Source: Huiozyma naganishii CBS 8797 | Taxonomy: Eukaryota > Ascomycota > Saccharomycetes > Saccharomycetales > Saccharomycetaceae | Length of the DNA stretch: 64,000 nt | Direction: 5' to 3' | Assembly (NCBI RefSeq): GCF_000348985.1 | Contig: NC_035928.1 | Coordinates: 310,001-374,000 of the forward strand | Shown: positions 21,869-31,468 of the stretch, one piece after another | How the letters are laid out: the number at the start of each line of letters is the position of its first letter | Numbering within the stretch: position 1 is the stretch's first letter | Translations under genes and position numbers: made by a program | Notes under the pieces: generated by a model | Told to the model about the DNA's origin: nothing | Seen by the model: the letters and a program-made list of their open reading frames with translations, nothing else | Database searches by the model: none

Positions 21869-23650
21869 TTACACATTTTTGATATCTTCCAGTTTCCTCT
21901 TGTTCCAAAACTGTCTGATTGTTGCTCTCTCCTTTAGCAAGATTGCCGATAGTAGTACAATGGCGAACAGGACGTTTGTAAAGAACTGCTGGAAATTTTT
22001 TACGTTCCCAATTAAAGAGTAGTTGAGGATGCTGATCGTTGCCGCTAGTGCTGAAATAACTAGCAAATTGGAGAAATTAAACGTTATTAGGTCTCGTGCG
22101 GTGGTGTTCGTTGAGCTGTGTAGCTTGTTGTAAAACTTCGCGATGAAAATGGAACAGTACGTTATTCTGAGAGACATGTTAACAATATTGCTTATGATGA
22201 GGCCGTTTATGGACCAGTGCAGTTGCGATATCAAGAACCAGCAGCTGAGAAGGAATACACTAGAGAAGGTCATCATGAAGTAAGAGTGTCTCAGGATCTG
22301 ATCCCCTGAAGCGACACTTTGGAAAAAGGCCTCAAAGATACCATTAAGGGCCAAGAATGGGAGGTAAAAACAGTACACTCTGATAGTATCCAGCACTGAA
22401 GTGGTGGACCATTTGGATCCGATAAGGAACTGAAGCACGAACGATGAGTTCAAGGGGCCAAATACGACAATCATGAGCGATAGGTACAAGTAGAATTTGG
22501 TGAGGTTGGTCAGCACAACCATTGACAGCTTCAGATGAGGTGATGCCTTCAGGTGGGTAGTAGTACCCTGTGGTGCCACCGTGGAAAGCAGTCTTGCGAG
22601 GAACAGTCTGAGCGACTCTTCAATTGGGTGGAACAGTAGCCGTGTAATGAGCGATCCGTAGTTAGACAACAGAGAGTAGATACCTTGCTCCTCGATAGTA
22701 CACATTGAATTGATGATCAGTTTATCGCCCTCTGTGAGTAAATGCTTGAAGCACAGCTGGAAGTACACTTTTTTGAAGTGTTCCATGATCTTCGGGTCAA
22801 AATAGTACGAATCCTTAACGTTTGTAGACTTGATCCTGGTTAGTCTGAAACGGAACAACTGTTTGGGTTTCCAATTCGCCCAAAAGTCGACTAAATAACC
22901 TGCGAGTAAAGTCAAAGAGTGGACCAACTTCCCTAGGGAAAACGCCAGGATTGCAATACTTTCTCTGGTGACCTCGTCATCTGCATCCAGCAATACATTG
23001 TGGTTTTCGCAGTATATGACGATCAGGAAATTGGTCACGCAGCCCATCGTCACTGCAATGCTCTCCAGCTTAGACCGTTTTGCATAGTCCATGGCAATCT
23101 GCGTCACGACCAAGAAGGGCTCGCACATCAACTCCAGGATGCATGCAGCCCAGATTATACAGATGGACATTGTGAAGTGCGGTAGTTGAACAAAGTACTC
23201 GTTAATGTTGCGGTACTGCCACGTCGTCAAGATCAACGACAGAGGGATCCCGATGTACATGGCGACATGCGAGAAGTTGACCGCTGTTTGCAGAACCGTG
23301 CGGTCTGCGTCACGATTTTCCCACTTATTGCGATCATCTCCGACGCCGTTACCGTCATCGCCATCATTGTTATGCGTTGAAGAGATACGCAGAATGGACA
23401 ATCTCATGGCCTCTCTACTAAAGAACAACGTGGTACCAAGGATAAACTCCAGAAAGGACGTGATCCCAAAGATCCGCGGGGACAAGTGTCTGATAAGCAC
23501 ACTGTTCAGCGCGAAGGATACGAGCTTTGTGAACAACTGTCCAAACATGAGGAACGTCGCGCCCTTTGTCGACAGCGCGAGGATCTGCTCGCTGGAGCTG
23601 GGCAAAACCCCAGGGGTGTCCTCCGTGTGCAATTGAACTTGCTTCTCCAT
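21869..23650 (-). CDS. RFT1: RFT1, ER lipid-linked oligosaccharide translocation protein
   Basis: The predicted polytopic ER membrane protein is 593 residues with about a dozen hydrophobic segments. Signature stretches are [20 protein letters not shown], the [16 protein letters not shown] block, [19 protein letters not shown] and [21 protein letters not shown]. Rft1 is an essential MOP-superfamily protein needed for N-glycosylation. It was proposed to help move Man5GlcNAc2-PP-dolichol across the ER membrane, but its direct flippase activity is disputed. I chose the ATG at 23648-23650 ([11 protein letters not shown]); only a non-ATG codon lies upstream. A hydrophilic Asp/Asn-rich loop near residues 92-115 differs from the yeast loop. 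It shares a 220-bp divergent promoter with HAP3. Confidence 0.95.
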   Translation of the reverse strand: MEKQVQLHTEDTPGVLPSSSEQILALSTKGATFLMFGQLFTKLVSFALNSVLIRHLSPRIFGITSFLEFILGTTLFFSREAMRLSILRISSTHNNDGDDGNGVGDDRNKWENRDADRTVLQTAVNFSHVAMYIGIPLSLILTTWQYRNINEYFVQLPHFTMSICIIWAACILELMCEPFLVVTQIAMDYAKRSKLESIAVTMGCVTNFLIVIYCENHNVLLDADDEVTRESIAILAFSLGKLVHSLTLLAGYLVDFWANWKPKQLFRFRLTRIKSTNVKDSYYFDPKIMEHFKKVYFQLCFKHLLTEGDKLIINSMCTIEEQGIYSLLSNYGSLITRLLFHPIEESLRLFLARLLSTVAPQGTTTHLKASPHLKLSMVVLTNLTKFYLYLSLMIVVFGPLNSSFVLQFLIGSKWSTTSVLDTIRVYCFYLPFLALNGIFEAFFQSVASGDQILRHSYFMMTFSSVFLLSCWFLISQLHWSINGLIISNIVNMSLRITYCSIFIAKFYNKLHSSTNTTARDLITFNFSNLLVISALAATISILNYSLIGNVKNFQQFFTNVLFAIVLLSAILLKERATIRQFWNKRKLEDIKNV

Positions 23651-23870
23651 TACCAACACGCTTCTCAGGGACCGTCGTTTTCCTCAACGCTACAGAGACG
23701 CGTTTCGTGCTCTTCGAGATGTAAATCGTCGTTATATAATATCAAATCTGCAATTCGTGCTCGAAGATCCAAGGGTCTTCCTCCGGAAAGGGCAGACGTG
23801 CCGTCGCAGCAGAACCCCGGTGGAAGCAGCTGTTCAGTTATTGCTCTTTGGTTTACACTCTTCACTGAGA
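23651..23870. promoter_or_regulatory. Divergent RFT1/HAP3 promoter
   Basis: Only 220 bp separate the two divergent start codons, so regulatory sites and both leaders must overlap here. A TATATAA-type element (GTTATATAAT) lies near 23732. The GCAGCAGAA-rich part just before HAP3 encodes nothing conserved. Confidence 0.5.
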
Positions 23871-24374
23871 ATGGGTCAGGGACACGATTCCGGGGACAAC
23901 GGCATTCCAGCGGAGCTGCGAGAGCAGGACAGGTGGCTGCCTATAAACAATGTCGCGAGGCTGATGAAGCACACGCTGCCCGTGTCCGCGAAGGTATCCA
24001 AGGACGCGAAGGAGTGTATGCAGGAGTGTGTCAGCGAGTTTATCTCGTTCGTGACGAGCGAGGCGAGTGACCGATGTGCGCAGGACAAGAGGAAGACGAT
24101 TAACGGGGAGGACATCCTGATATCGCTGCATTCGCTCGGGTTCGAGAACTACGCGGAGGTGCTGAAGATATACTTGGCCAAATACAGACAGCAGCAGGCG
24201 ATACGGAATGCCCAGGAGGCTGGGGAACTTCCTGTTGGCGCAGACGGCGCATTGGAGGAAAACGCGCGGGAGGACGACCATGAACAGCCTACAGGTACTG
24301 TGAGCAGGATGGAAGAAGACACCGAGAACGGAACCGATAATAGCACCACTGAAGACAGGAATGGTCCCAAGTGA
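23871..24374 (+). CDS. HAP3: HAP3, NF-YB-type CCAAT-binding subunit
   Basis: The predicted 167-residue protein has an NF-YB histone-fold domain spanning about residues 13-105. The family motif [17 protein letters not shown] is followed by [37 protein letters not shown] and [19 protein letters not shown]. Hap3 joins Hap2, Hap5 and the activator Hap4 to bind CCAAT boxes and switch on respiratory genes. The C-terminal tail (Glu/Asp/Asn-rich, ending TTEDRNGPK) is longer than in S. cerevisiae Hap3 (144 residues). The ATG at 23871 gives [10 protein letters not shown]; upstream in-frame sequence lacks ATG. The target set of this factor includes mitochondrial genes like several in this window. Confidence 0.95.
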   Translation: MGQGHDSGDNGIPAELREQDRWLPINNVARLMKHTLPVSAKVSKDAKECMQECVSEFISFVTSEASDRCAQDKRKTINGEDILISLHSLGFENYAEVLKIYLAKYRQQQAIRNAQEAGELPVGADGALEENAREDDHEQPTGTVSRMEEDTENGTDNSTTEDRNGPK

Positions 24375-25171
24375 TGCGCCGCGGACGAGGTAGTGGCTAC
24401 ATGTTGTAGTCAGCACTTGCTTGTATCAGGTAATAGTACAATGAACTGGTTGGCAAAGCCCTGGGGAACCTCCTCCCCATGTATAATATCAATTACCGTA
24501 CCTTGTTGTTCCCTCTCCCATCTCATATGTAAATATATTCTGAACTGTGATTACCCCAGGGGGGGAGGTGGATTGAGTGTGTAATAACGTCATTTTAGTA
24601 GTAATCATATTCACAAGAGATGAAGTCTTCAGGAAACTGTGAATGGGTTTCAGCAGTGACGTGTACCTGTATGTATTCAAGAAATACGGGCAGATAACGA
24701 TGCAGGTGCCTGGTCAACCCAGTATGCCAACATTTAAACGTACTTCGAAGATTACAAGAGTAGTTCAAGACTAAAACCGAAGAGCTCCAGGGCTAAGGTA
24801 TACGGCGCATTCTATAGCCGCGGGTTCACGTTTCCTGGACTACAAGTACAATTGGGCAATTAGAATCGAAATAGCTGCAGTCACCTCAATCAATCCGTGA
24901 ATTTGGTGATGCACCCAATTTGATCCGATGCCACACATCAGTGAAGGGTCCCATATAAAGAGTTAAGCCGGACACGCACAAACCGAGCTTCCTTAGAAGC
25001 ACACACTTACTGGCGTCACTGTTGTCACTTCACTGGGAGGATGCAGGTGCCGTCTCTGAGTCCCCCATTCCTTCTCAAGTAGCGGCACTTGCAATATTTT
25101 GAATTGAATTCGAGGCGACAACATTTAAACTGTGACACTTGTGGTGTGGCAAGAGCAACAGCAGGGCAAGC
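24375..25171. other. Intergenic, HAP3 3' flank and PIM1 promoter
   Basis: The 797-bp tandem gap has a seven-G tract near 24559, a TATAAAG element near 24954 about 215 bp upstream of PIM1, and A/T-rich HAP3 3' sequence. I looked for heat-shock elements: GAA and TTC units occur near 24622-24635 but not with the regular 5-bp spacing. No gene or RNA is recognised. Confidence 0.5.
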
Positions 25172-28100
25172 ATGCTTCTTTGGAGGGTACGGTTGGCCGC
25201 TAGGGGGCTCAGAGTGCCCAGTAGGGCTCTTCTGAGTCCGCAGTGCAAAGTTGGCATATCCGCCGGGAACTATGCGTCTTTTAGAAGATTCAAGAGTTCG
25301 AAGGGTGGCGCTGGAGATAAGGATATGAAGAAGGAGAAGGCGAAGGAGGAAGAAGATGGGGAGTCGAAGGATGAGGACGAAGCGGCCAAGAGCAGGAAAA
25401 ATGAGGTTTCTTTGAAGGCTCCAGAGCAGAAGCAGTCAGAAGCCCAGAGTAATGGTAAGAACGGTAGCAACGGCAGCAGCAACAATAACGGTGCCAATAG
25501 CAGCGGCAAGTCGTTACCAGAGATATACCCACAGATGCTGGCATTGCCGATCTCAAGGAGACCGTTGTTCCCAGGATTCTATAAGGCCGTGGTCATCTCG
25601 GATCCGAGGGTTATGGCTGCTATAAAGGAGATGCTAGACAGGCAGCAGCCGTACGTCGGGGCCTTCATGTTGAGGGATTCGTCAACAGATACAGATGTTA
25701 TTTCCAACAGAGGAGATGTTCACGAGGTTGGGGTGTTGGCACAGATCACAAGTGCCTTCCCCAGCAAAGATGAGAAGACCGGTCATGAAACGATGACCGC
25801 CCTACTGTACCCTCACAAGAGGATCAAGATAGACCAGTTGGTACCTCCGAGCAAAGAAAATGTAAAACCCAAAACGAAAAGCAAGTTGGAAAACATTGTG
25901 GTCGAGAAAGTATCAGACTTGCCACAAGATCAGGAGACTACCGAGCCATCGTCAACTCCACCGCCATCGACAGTGGCAACTACGAAACCGGAATCTGAAA
26001 GTTCTGTAGAAGTCTCAGAGGCTGGTGACTTGTCAGGGCCCACCGATTTCCTTAAGGATTATAACGTATCCCTCGTCAATGTCTCTGATTTGCAAGATGA
26101 GCTCTTCGATCGTAAATCACCCGTGATTAATGCATTGACGTCTGAGATTCTGAAAGTGTTCAAAGAGATCTCGCAATTGAACACCATGTTTAGGGAACAG
26201 ATTGCCACATTTTCCGCCTCGATTCAATCGGCGACCACCAACATATTCGAAGAGCCGGCTAGGTTAGCCGATTTTGCCGCCGCTGTGTCAGCTGGCGAAG
26301 AGGAGGAGTTGCAAGATATATTGGGGTCCTTGAACATTGAACAAAGATTGGAAAAGGCACTTTTAGTTCTGAAAAAGGAACTGATGAACGCAAAACTGCA
26401 AAATAAAATCTCAAAGGATGTCGAGACCAAAATACAGAAAAGACAAAGAGAGTACTACCTCATGGAACAACTGAAGGGAATTAAGAGGGAGCTGGGAATT
26501 GATGACAGTAGGGATAAGCTTATCGAGACTTATAGAAACCGTATTGAGAAATTGCAACTACCTGAATCCGTGCAAAAAATCTTCGACGATGAGGTTATGA
26601 AGTTGTCTACTTTGGAGACCTCGATGTCTGAATTTGGAGTCATAAGAAACTATCTAGATTGGCTGACGACGTTGCCTTGGGGTATTATCTCCAAAGAGCA
26701 GTACTCTATCAAGGGCGCCCAAACAATTTTGGACGAGGATCACTACGGGATGAAGGATGTCAAGACAAGAATTCTTGAATTTATCGCAGTCGGTAAACTT
26801 TTGGGAAAAGTTGATGGGAAAATTCTTTGCTTTGTAGGCCCACCAGGTGTTGGTAAGACCTCTATCGGTAAATCTATTGCCAGAGCTTTGCATCGGCAAT
26901 TCTTTAGGTTTTCAGTTGGTGGGATGACGGATGTCGCTGAGATTAAGGGTCACAGGAGAACGTATATCGGTGCGTTGCCCGGTAGAATCATTCAGGCCTT
27001 GAAGAAATGTCAAACAGAAAACCCATTAATTTTGATCGATGAGATTGACAAGATAGGGCACGGCGGGATGCACGGTGACCCATCTGCTGCATTGTTGGAA
27101 GTTTTGGACCCTGAACAGAACAACAACTTCTTGGATAATTATTTGGACATACCAATCGACTTATCGAAGGTGCTCTTTGTTTGTACGGCGAACAGTCTGG
27201 ACACGATTCCAAGACCATTGCTGGATCGTATGGAGGTCATTGAATTGACAGGGTACGTTGCTGAAGAGAAGGTCCAAATTGCGGAGAAGTATCTTGCGCC
27301 CCAGGCAAAGAAGTCTGCAGGGTTATCGAATGCAAACGTTGATTTAACCGAGGAAGCAGTCATTGCCCTGATGAAAAGCTACTGTAGGGAAAGTGGTGTG
27401 AGAAACTTGAAAAAGCACATTGAGAAGATTTATCGTAAGGCCGCTCTGAATGTTTTGAAAGAGCTGAACTTGAAGGAAGGTGCCGGGGATGGGGCAGAGA
27501 CAACCAAAAAATCTGGTGACGAGACAGAGACAGCTGCCGCTACGACTACCACTAGTACGATCAACGAGAATGATAATATTCAAGTGGAGAAGAACAAGGA
27601 GAGTGTTGAGTCGATGCGAGTACCCGCCGAGATCAAAGTTGTCATTGATCGATCAAACCTGAAGGATTACGTAGGACCACCAGTGTACACCACGGACAGA
27701 TTGTACGAGGAGACGCCACCTGGTGTCGTGATGGGTCTTGCCTGGACGAGCATGGGTGGTTGTTCGCTGTACGTCGAGTCTGTCCTTGAGCAACCTTTGC
27801 ACAACTGTAAGCATGCGACACTAGAGAGAACTGGCCAGTTGGGCGACGTCATGAAGGAATCGTCGAGGTTGGCGTATTCGTTCACGAAAATGTTCCTCGC
27901 ACAAAGGTTCCCCGAAAACAGATTTTTCGAAAAGGCTTCAATCCACTTGCACTGTCCCGTGGGCGCCATTCCGAAGGATGGTCCCTCCGCTGGTGTCACG
28001 ATGGCCACTTCATTTATGTCATTGTCGTTGAACCGGTCCGTGGACCCGACGGTCGCGATGACCGGTGAACTGACACTTACTGGGAAAGTGCTCCGCATTG

Positions 28101-28357
28101 GCGGGCTCAGAGAGAAGGCCGTCGCCGCGAAGAGGTCCGGCGCGAAGACTATCATTTTCCCACGGGACAACCTGAACGACTGGGAGGAGCTTCCCGAGAA
28201 CGTCAAAGAGGGGCTGGAACCCGTCGCAGCGGACTGGTACAGCGACGTGTTCGAGAGGCTCTTCTCCGGTGTCTCCCAGAAGGACGGCAACGCCGTCTGG
28301 GACAAAGAGTTTGCCCTGATCGACGAAGCCAAGAAGCACCACGACGAGGACAGCTAG
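25172..28357 (+). CDS. PIM1: PIM1, mitochondrial Lon protease
   Basis: The predicted protein is 1061 residues. A basic mitochondrial presequence (MLLWRVRLAARGLRV, through RRFKSSKGG) precedes a Lys/Glu-rich low-complexity spacer. The Lon N-terminal substrate domain begins at LPISRRPLFPGFYKAVVI. The AAA+ module has Walker A GPPGVGKT near 556-563 and Walker B LILIDEIDKIG. The C-terminal protease domain has catalytic Ser near 939 in PKDGPSAGVTM and Lys near 982 in RSGAKTIIFPRDN. Pim1 degrades misfolded matrix proteins in an ATP-dependent way and keeps mtDNA stable. The start is the ATG at 25172; the frame upstream has only a TTG. A charged insertion separates the AAA+ and protease domains. The gene is tandem with MCM2, as in S. 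cerevisiae. Confidence 0.97.
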   Translation: MLLWRVRLAARGLRVPSRALLSPQCKVGISAGNYASFRRFKSSKGGAGDKDMKKEKAKEEEDGESKDEDEAAKSRKNEVSLKAPEQKQSEAQSNGKNGSNGSSNNNGANSSGKSLPEIYPQMLALPISRRPLFPGFYKAVVISDPRVMAAIKEMLDRQQPYVGAFMLRDSSTDTDVISNRGDVHEVGVLAQITSAFPSKDEKTGHETMTALLYPHKRIKIDQLVPPSKENVKPKTKSKLENIVVEKVSDLPQDQETTEPSSTPPPSTVATTKPESESSVEVSEAGDLSGPTDFLKDYNVSLVNVSDLQDELFDRKSPVINALTSEILKVFKEISQLNTMFREQIATFSASIQSATTNIFEEPARLADFAAAVSAGEEEELQDILGSLNIEQRLEKALLVLKKELMNAKLQNKISKDVETKIQKRQREYYLMEQLKGIKRELGIDDSRDKLIETYRNRIEKLQLPESVQKIFDDEVMKLSTLETSMSEFGVIRNYLDWLTTLPWGIISKEQYSIKGAQTILDEDHYGMKDVKTRILEFIAVGKLLGKVDGKILCFVGPPGVGKTSIGKSIARALHRQFFRFSVGGMTDVAEIKGHRRTYIGALPGRIIQALKKCQTENPLILIDEIDKIGHGGMHGDPSAALLEVLDPEQNNNFLDNYLDIPIDLSKVLFVCTANSLDTIPRPLLDRMEVIELTGYVAEEKVQIAEKYLAPQAKKSAGLSNANVDLTEEAVIALMKSYCRESGVRNLKKHIEKIYRKAALNVLKELNLKEGAGDGAETTKKSGDETETAAATTTTSTINENDNIQVEKNKESVESMRVPAEIKVVIDRSNLKDYVGPPVYTTDRLYEETPPGVVMGLAWTSMGGCSLYVESVLEQPLHNCKHATLERTGQLGDVMKESSRLAYSFTKMFLAQRFPENRFFEKASIHLHCPVGAIPKDGPSAGVTMATSFMSLSLNRSVDPTVAMTGELTLTGKVLRIGGLREKAVAAKRSGAKTIIFPRDNLNDWEELPENVKEGLEPVAADWYSDVFERLFSGVSQKDGNAVWDKEFALIDEAKKHHDEDS

Positions 28358-28713
28358 CTGGGTCCATCGTTAACGCCTTCGTTTTGTAAATAAAAGCCCT
28401 ACAACTCAAAAATAAAATAGATATAGTATCAAGTTAGTACGTGAAGAACAGTACGGACCCAATTGCACGACGACTAGACGTCGCGATAGGGTTTCGACAG
28501 GACCTCGAGACGCTGTCAATGGCTATTACACTTTCGTTTTAGGAAATACTAAAATATTCAAAATATTCAAAAAAAAAAAGAAGCGAAAATCTTTAAAAAG
28601 ATTTGAAATTTGAGATTTCGAACTTTTCGTCGATGCGATTGAGGCGATGCGTCACAGACAGCAGCAGCAGCAGGAGTTGAGGTAGTTCGTGGAGCAGGAC
28701 AGCAAGGCAGTCA
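28358..28713. promoter_or_regulatory. Intergenic, MCM2 promoter
   Basis: The 356-bp gap holds PIM1 3' sequence and the MCM2 promoter. TTTCGTTTTAGGAAA near 28531-28545 loosely resembles an early-cell-cycle box (Mcm1-type TTTCCNNNTNAGGAAA), but half of the CC/GG dyad is missing, so I hold it as weak. A-rich tracts lie at 28570-28580. Confidence 0.35.
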
Positions 28714-31347
28714 ATGGTCGAGAACAGGAGGCGCAGACGTAACGCTGAGGATGACGGGGACCGCGACGGGGACGTGGTGAGTTCTGGGGAGGAGGGTGGC
28801 GCGATGCCGCCGTCTTCGCCTCAACACCGGGCGAACATGCGGTCATCGCCCATTGGGTCTCCAGGGGAGATGGTAAACCCTGAAGGGGAGGATGACGAGC
28901 TAAGCGACGTGCCGGACATTGACGATGCGGAGGAACAGATGGACGAGGTGGATCTGGTCGGGGACGACATGTACCGGGACTATGCCGTGGATCCCGAGAA
29001 GGACAGGTACGACGCTGGTCAGGTGGATGATAGCGAGCAACGGGAGTTGTCCTTGAGCGAGAGGCGGAGAATTGACTCGCAGTTGAACGAGCGGGACAGG
29101 CTTTTGAAAAATGCGGCGTACATGGACGACGATGAGGGGGGGGGTGAGGACGACCGACTTGACGCGATGGGGTTGCCCGTTCAACGGCGCAGGCGGCGCA
29201 GGCAGTACGAGGATTTGGAACACAGCGACGAGGACCTGCTAAGCGATCTCGATATTGACCCAATGATGGAGGAGTTGACGCTCGAGTCGCTGAGCAACGT
29301 CAAAGCCAACAGTTACTCAGAGTGGATTACGCAGCCGAACGTCTCCAGAACGATAGCACGTGAGTTGAAGTCTTTTTTGTTGGAGTACACTGATGAAACT
29401 GGGAGGTCTGTGTACGGTGCCCGGATTAGGACGCTCGGTGAAATGAACTCCGAAGCGCTCGAGGTAAATTATAGACACCTTGCTGAATCGAAGGCCATTC
29501 TGGCACTATTCTTGGCAAAGTGCCCTGAGGAGATGCTCAAGATCTTCGACTTGGTCGCCATGGAGGCGACAGAACTGCACTACCCAGACTACGCTCGGAT
29601 CCACTCCGAGATTCACGTCAGGATTTCAGATTTCCCGACAATCCACAACTTGAGAGAACTCCGTGAAAACAACTTGGGCTCGCTCGTGCGTGTGACAGGT
29701 GTCGTTACGAGAAGAACTGGTGTCTTCCCGCAATTGAAGTACGTGAAGTTTAACTGTCTCAAGTGTGGGGCCATTTTGGGGCCCTTCTTCCAGGATTCTA
29801 ACGAAGAGATTAGAATCTCTTTCTGTACCAACTGTAGGTCGAAGGGACCCTTTACCGTGAATGGAGAAAAGACAGTGTACAGAAATTACCAGAGGGTAAC
29901 TCTTCAAGAGGCACCCGGTACCGTCCCAGCGGGGCGTTTGCCAAGACACAGGGAAGTCATACTTTTGTCTGAGCTAGTCGACGTCGCTAAACCCGGTGAG
30001 GAGGTGGAGGTCACGGGTGTGTACAAAAACAACTACGATGGTGGTTTAAACGCCAAGAACGGGTTCCCAGTGTTTGCCACAATTATTGAAGCCAACTCAG
30101 TAAAGAGAAGAGAGGGGAACTTGTCCAACCCGGACGAAGAGGGTCTGGACGTGTTCGGATGGACGGAAGAGGAGGAACGTGAATTCAGGAAGCTTTCGAG
30201 GGATCGCGGTGTCATTGACAAGATCATCTCATCCATCGCTCCTTCGATCTACGGTCACAGAGACATCAAAGTGGCCATCGCGTGTTCGTTATTTGGCGGG
30301 GTCCCCAAAAATATCAACGGTAAACACTCCATTCGTGGTGACATCAACGTTTTGCTGCTCGGTGATCCAGGTACAGCCAAATCCCAGATCTTGAAGTACG
30401 TGGAGAAAACTGCGCACAGAGCTGTGTTTGCTACGGGTCAAGGTGCATCCGCAGTCGGGTTGACCGCTTCGGTACGAAAGGACCCGATTACTAGAGAGTG
30501 GACTCTAGAAGGTGGTGCATTGGTTTTAGCAGATAAAGGTGTCTGTTTGATAGATGAATTTGATAAAATGAACGATCAGGATAGAACCTCCATCCATGAA
30601 GCGATGGAACAGCAGAGTATATCCATTTCCAAGGCAGGTATTGTAACCACTTTACAGGCTCGTTGCTCTATCATTGCCGCGGCCAATCCAAACGGTGGTC
30701 GTTACAATTCCACTTTACCGCTGGCTCAAAACGTTGGCTTGACGGAACCGATCCTATCCAGATTCGACATTTTGTGTGTTGTTAGAGATTTGGTCGATGA
30801 AGAAGCAGATGAAAGACTGGCTACTTTTGTGGTAGATTCGCATTTCAGATCCCATCCAGAAAACGACGTTGATTATATAAACGGGGAAGCCGAGAATACC
30901 GCGGAGAACGTGACTGGTGAGGACGGACAAGCTTCTGCTGTATCTGCGAGACAGAGGAAACAGCAAAGACAAAGGAAAAAGGAGGAAGAAATCTCACCTA
31001 TCCCACAGGAGTTACTGATGAAATATATTCATTACGCAAGAACGAAAGTCCATCCCAAACTGCATCAAATGGACATGGATAAAGTCAGTAAAGTGTACGC
31101 AGACTTAAGAAGAGAAAGTATTTCTACCGGTTCCTTCCCTATCACAGTCCGTCATTTGGAATCTATTTTAAGAATCGCAGAGGCCTTTGCGAAGATGAGA
31201 CTCTCCGAGTTTGTTTCGTCGTGGGACTTGGATAGAGCAATCAAGGTCGTCGTCGACTCCTTTGTCGATGCGCAAAAGATAAGTGTACGTCGCCAACTGC
31301 ACAGGTCGTTCGCCATTTACACTATGGGTCAGAACTCGCGTTATTGA
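28714..31347 (+). CDS. MCM2: MCM2, replicative helicase subunit
   Basis: The predicted protein is 877 residues. The acidic N-terminal tail (DVPDIDDAEEQMDEVDL), in part a histone H3-H4 binding region in this family, precedes an OB-fold domain with a C4 zinc finger (CLKCG...CTNCRS, about 350-373). The AAA+ core has Walker A GDPGTAKS near 550-557, Walker B LIDEFDKMND near 612 and arginine finger SRFD near 682. The C-terminal winged-helix region follows. Mcm2 is one of six subunits of the Mcm2-7 ring loaded at origins by ORC, Cdc6 and Cdt1. A short hydrophilic linker near residues 725-760 differs from yeast. The 5' third is much richer in G/C than the 3' third. Confidence 0.98.
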   Translation: MVENRRRRRNAEDDGDRDGDVVSSGEEGGAMPPSSPQHRANMRSSPIGSPGEMVNPEGEDDELSDVPDIDDAEEQMDEVDLVGDDMYRDYAVDPEKDRYDAGQVDDSEQRELSLSERRRIDSQLNERDRLLKNAAYMDDDEGGGEDDRLDAMGLPVQRRRRRRQYEDLEHSDEDLLSDLDIDPMMEELTLESLSNVKANSYSEWITQPNVSRTIARELKSFLLEYTDETGRSVYGARIRTLGEMNSEALEVNYRHLAESKAILALFLAKCPEEMLKIFDLVAMEATELHYPDYARIHSEIHVRISDFPTIHNLRELRENNLGSLVRVTGVVTRRTGVFPQLKYVKFNCLKCGAILGPFFQDSNEEIRISFCTNCRSKGPFTVNGEKTVYRNYQRVTLQEAPGTVPAGRLPRHREVILLSELVDVAKPGEEVEVTGVYKNNYDGGLNAKNGFPVFATIIEANSVKRREGNLSNPDEEGLDVFGWTEEEEREFRKLSRDRGVIDKIISSIAPSIYGHRDIKVAIACSLFGGVPKNINGKHSIRGDINVLLLGDPGTAKSQILKYVEKTAHRAVFATGQGASAVGLTASVRKDPITREWTLEGGALVLADKGVCLIDEFDKMNDQDRTSIHEAMEQQSISISKAGIVTTLQARCSIIAAANPNGGRYNSTLPLAQNVGLTEPILSRFDILCVVRDLVDEEADERLATFVVDSHFRSHPENDVDYINGEAENTAENVTGEDGQASAVSARQRKQQRQRKKEEEISPIPQELLMKYIHYARTKVHPKLHQMDMDKVSKVYADLRRESISTGSFPITVRHLESILRIAEAFAKMRLSEFVSSWDLDRAIKVVVDSFVDAQKISVRRQLHRSFAIYTMGQNSRY

Positions 31348-31468
31348 TGAAGATAGCTTCAGGTGGAAGTGATGACCACGTACATGTAATATTATACAAC
31401 TCTATGACACTAGTTTTTTAACGTCTATAAAAGTCAAACATATTCACAATAAAACAGAAGTTCTGGTA

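Noticed and set aside
24600..24650. Heat-shock element upstream of PIM1
   Set aside because: The GAA/TTC units at 24622-24635 do not keep the 5-bp periodicity that Hsf1 needs.
28652..29263. Long minus-strand frame over the MCM2 5' end
   Set aside because: It lies antisense to the conserved MCM2 coding sequence, has an Arg/Pro-rich shadow composition, and no family match.
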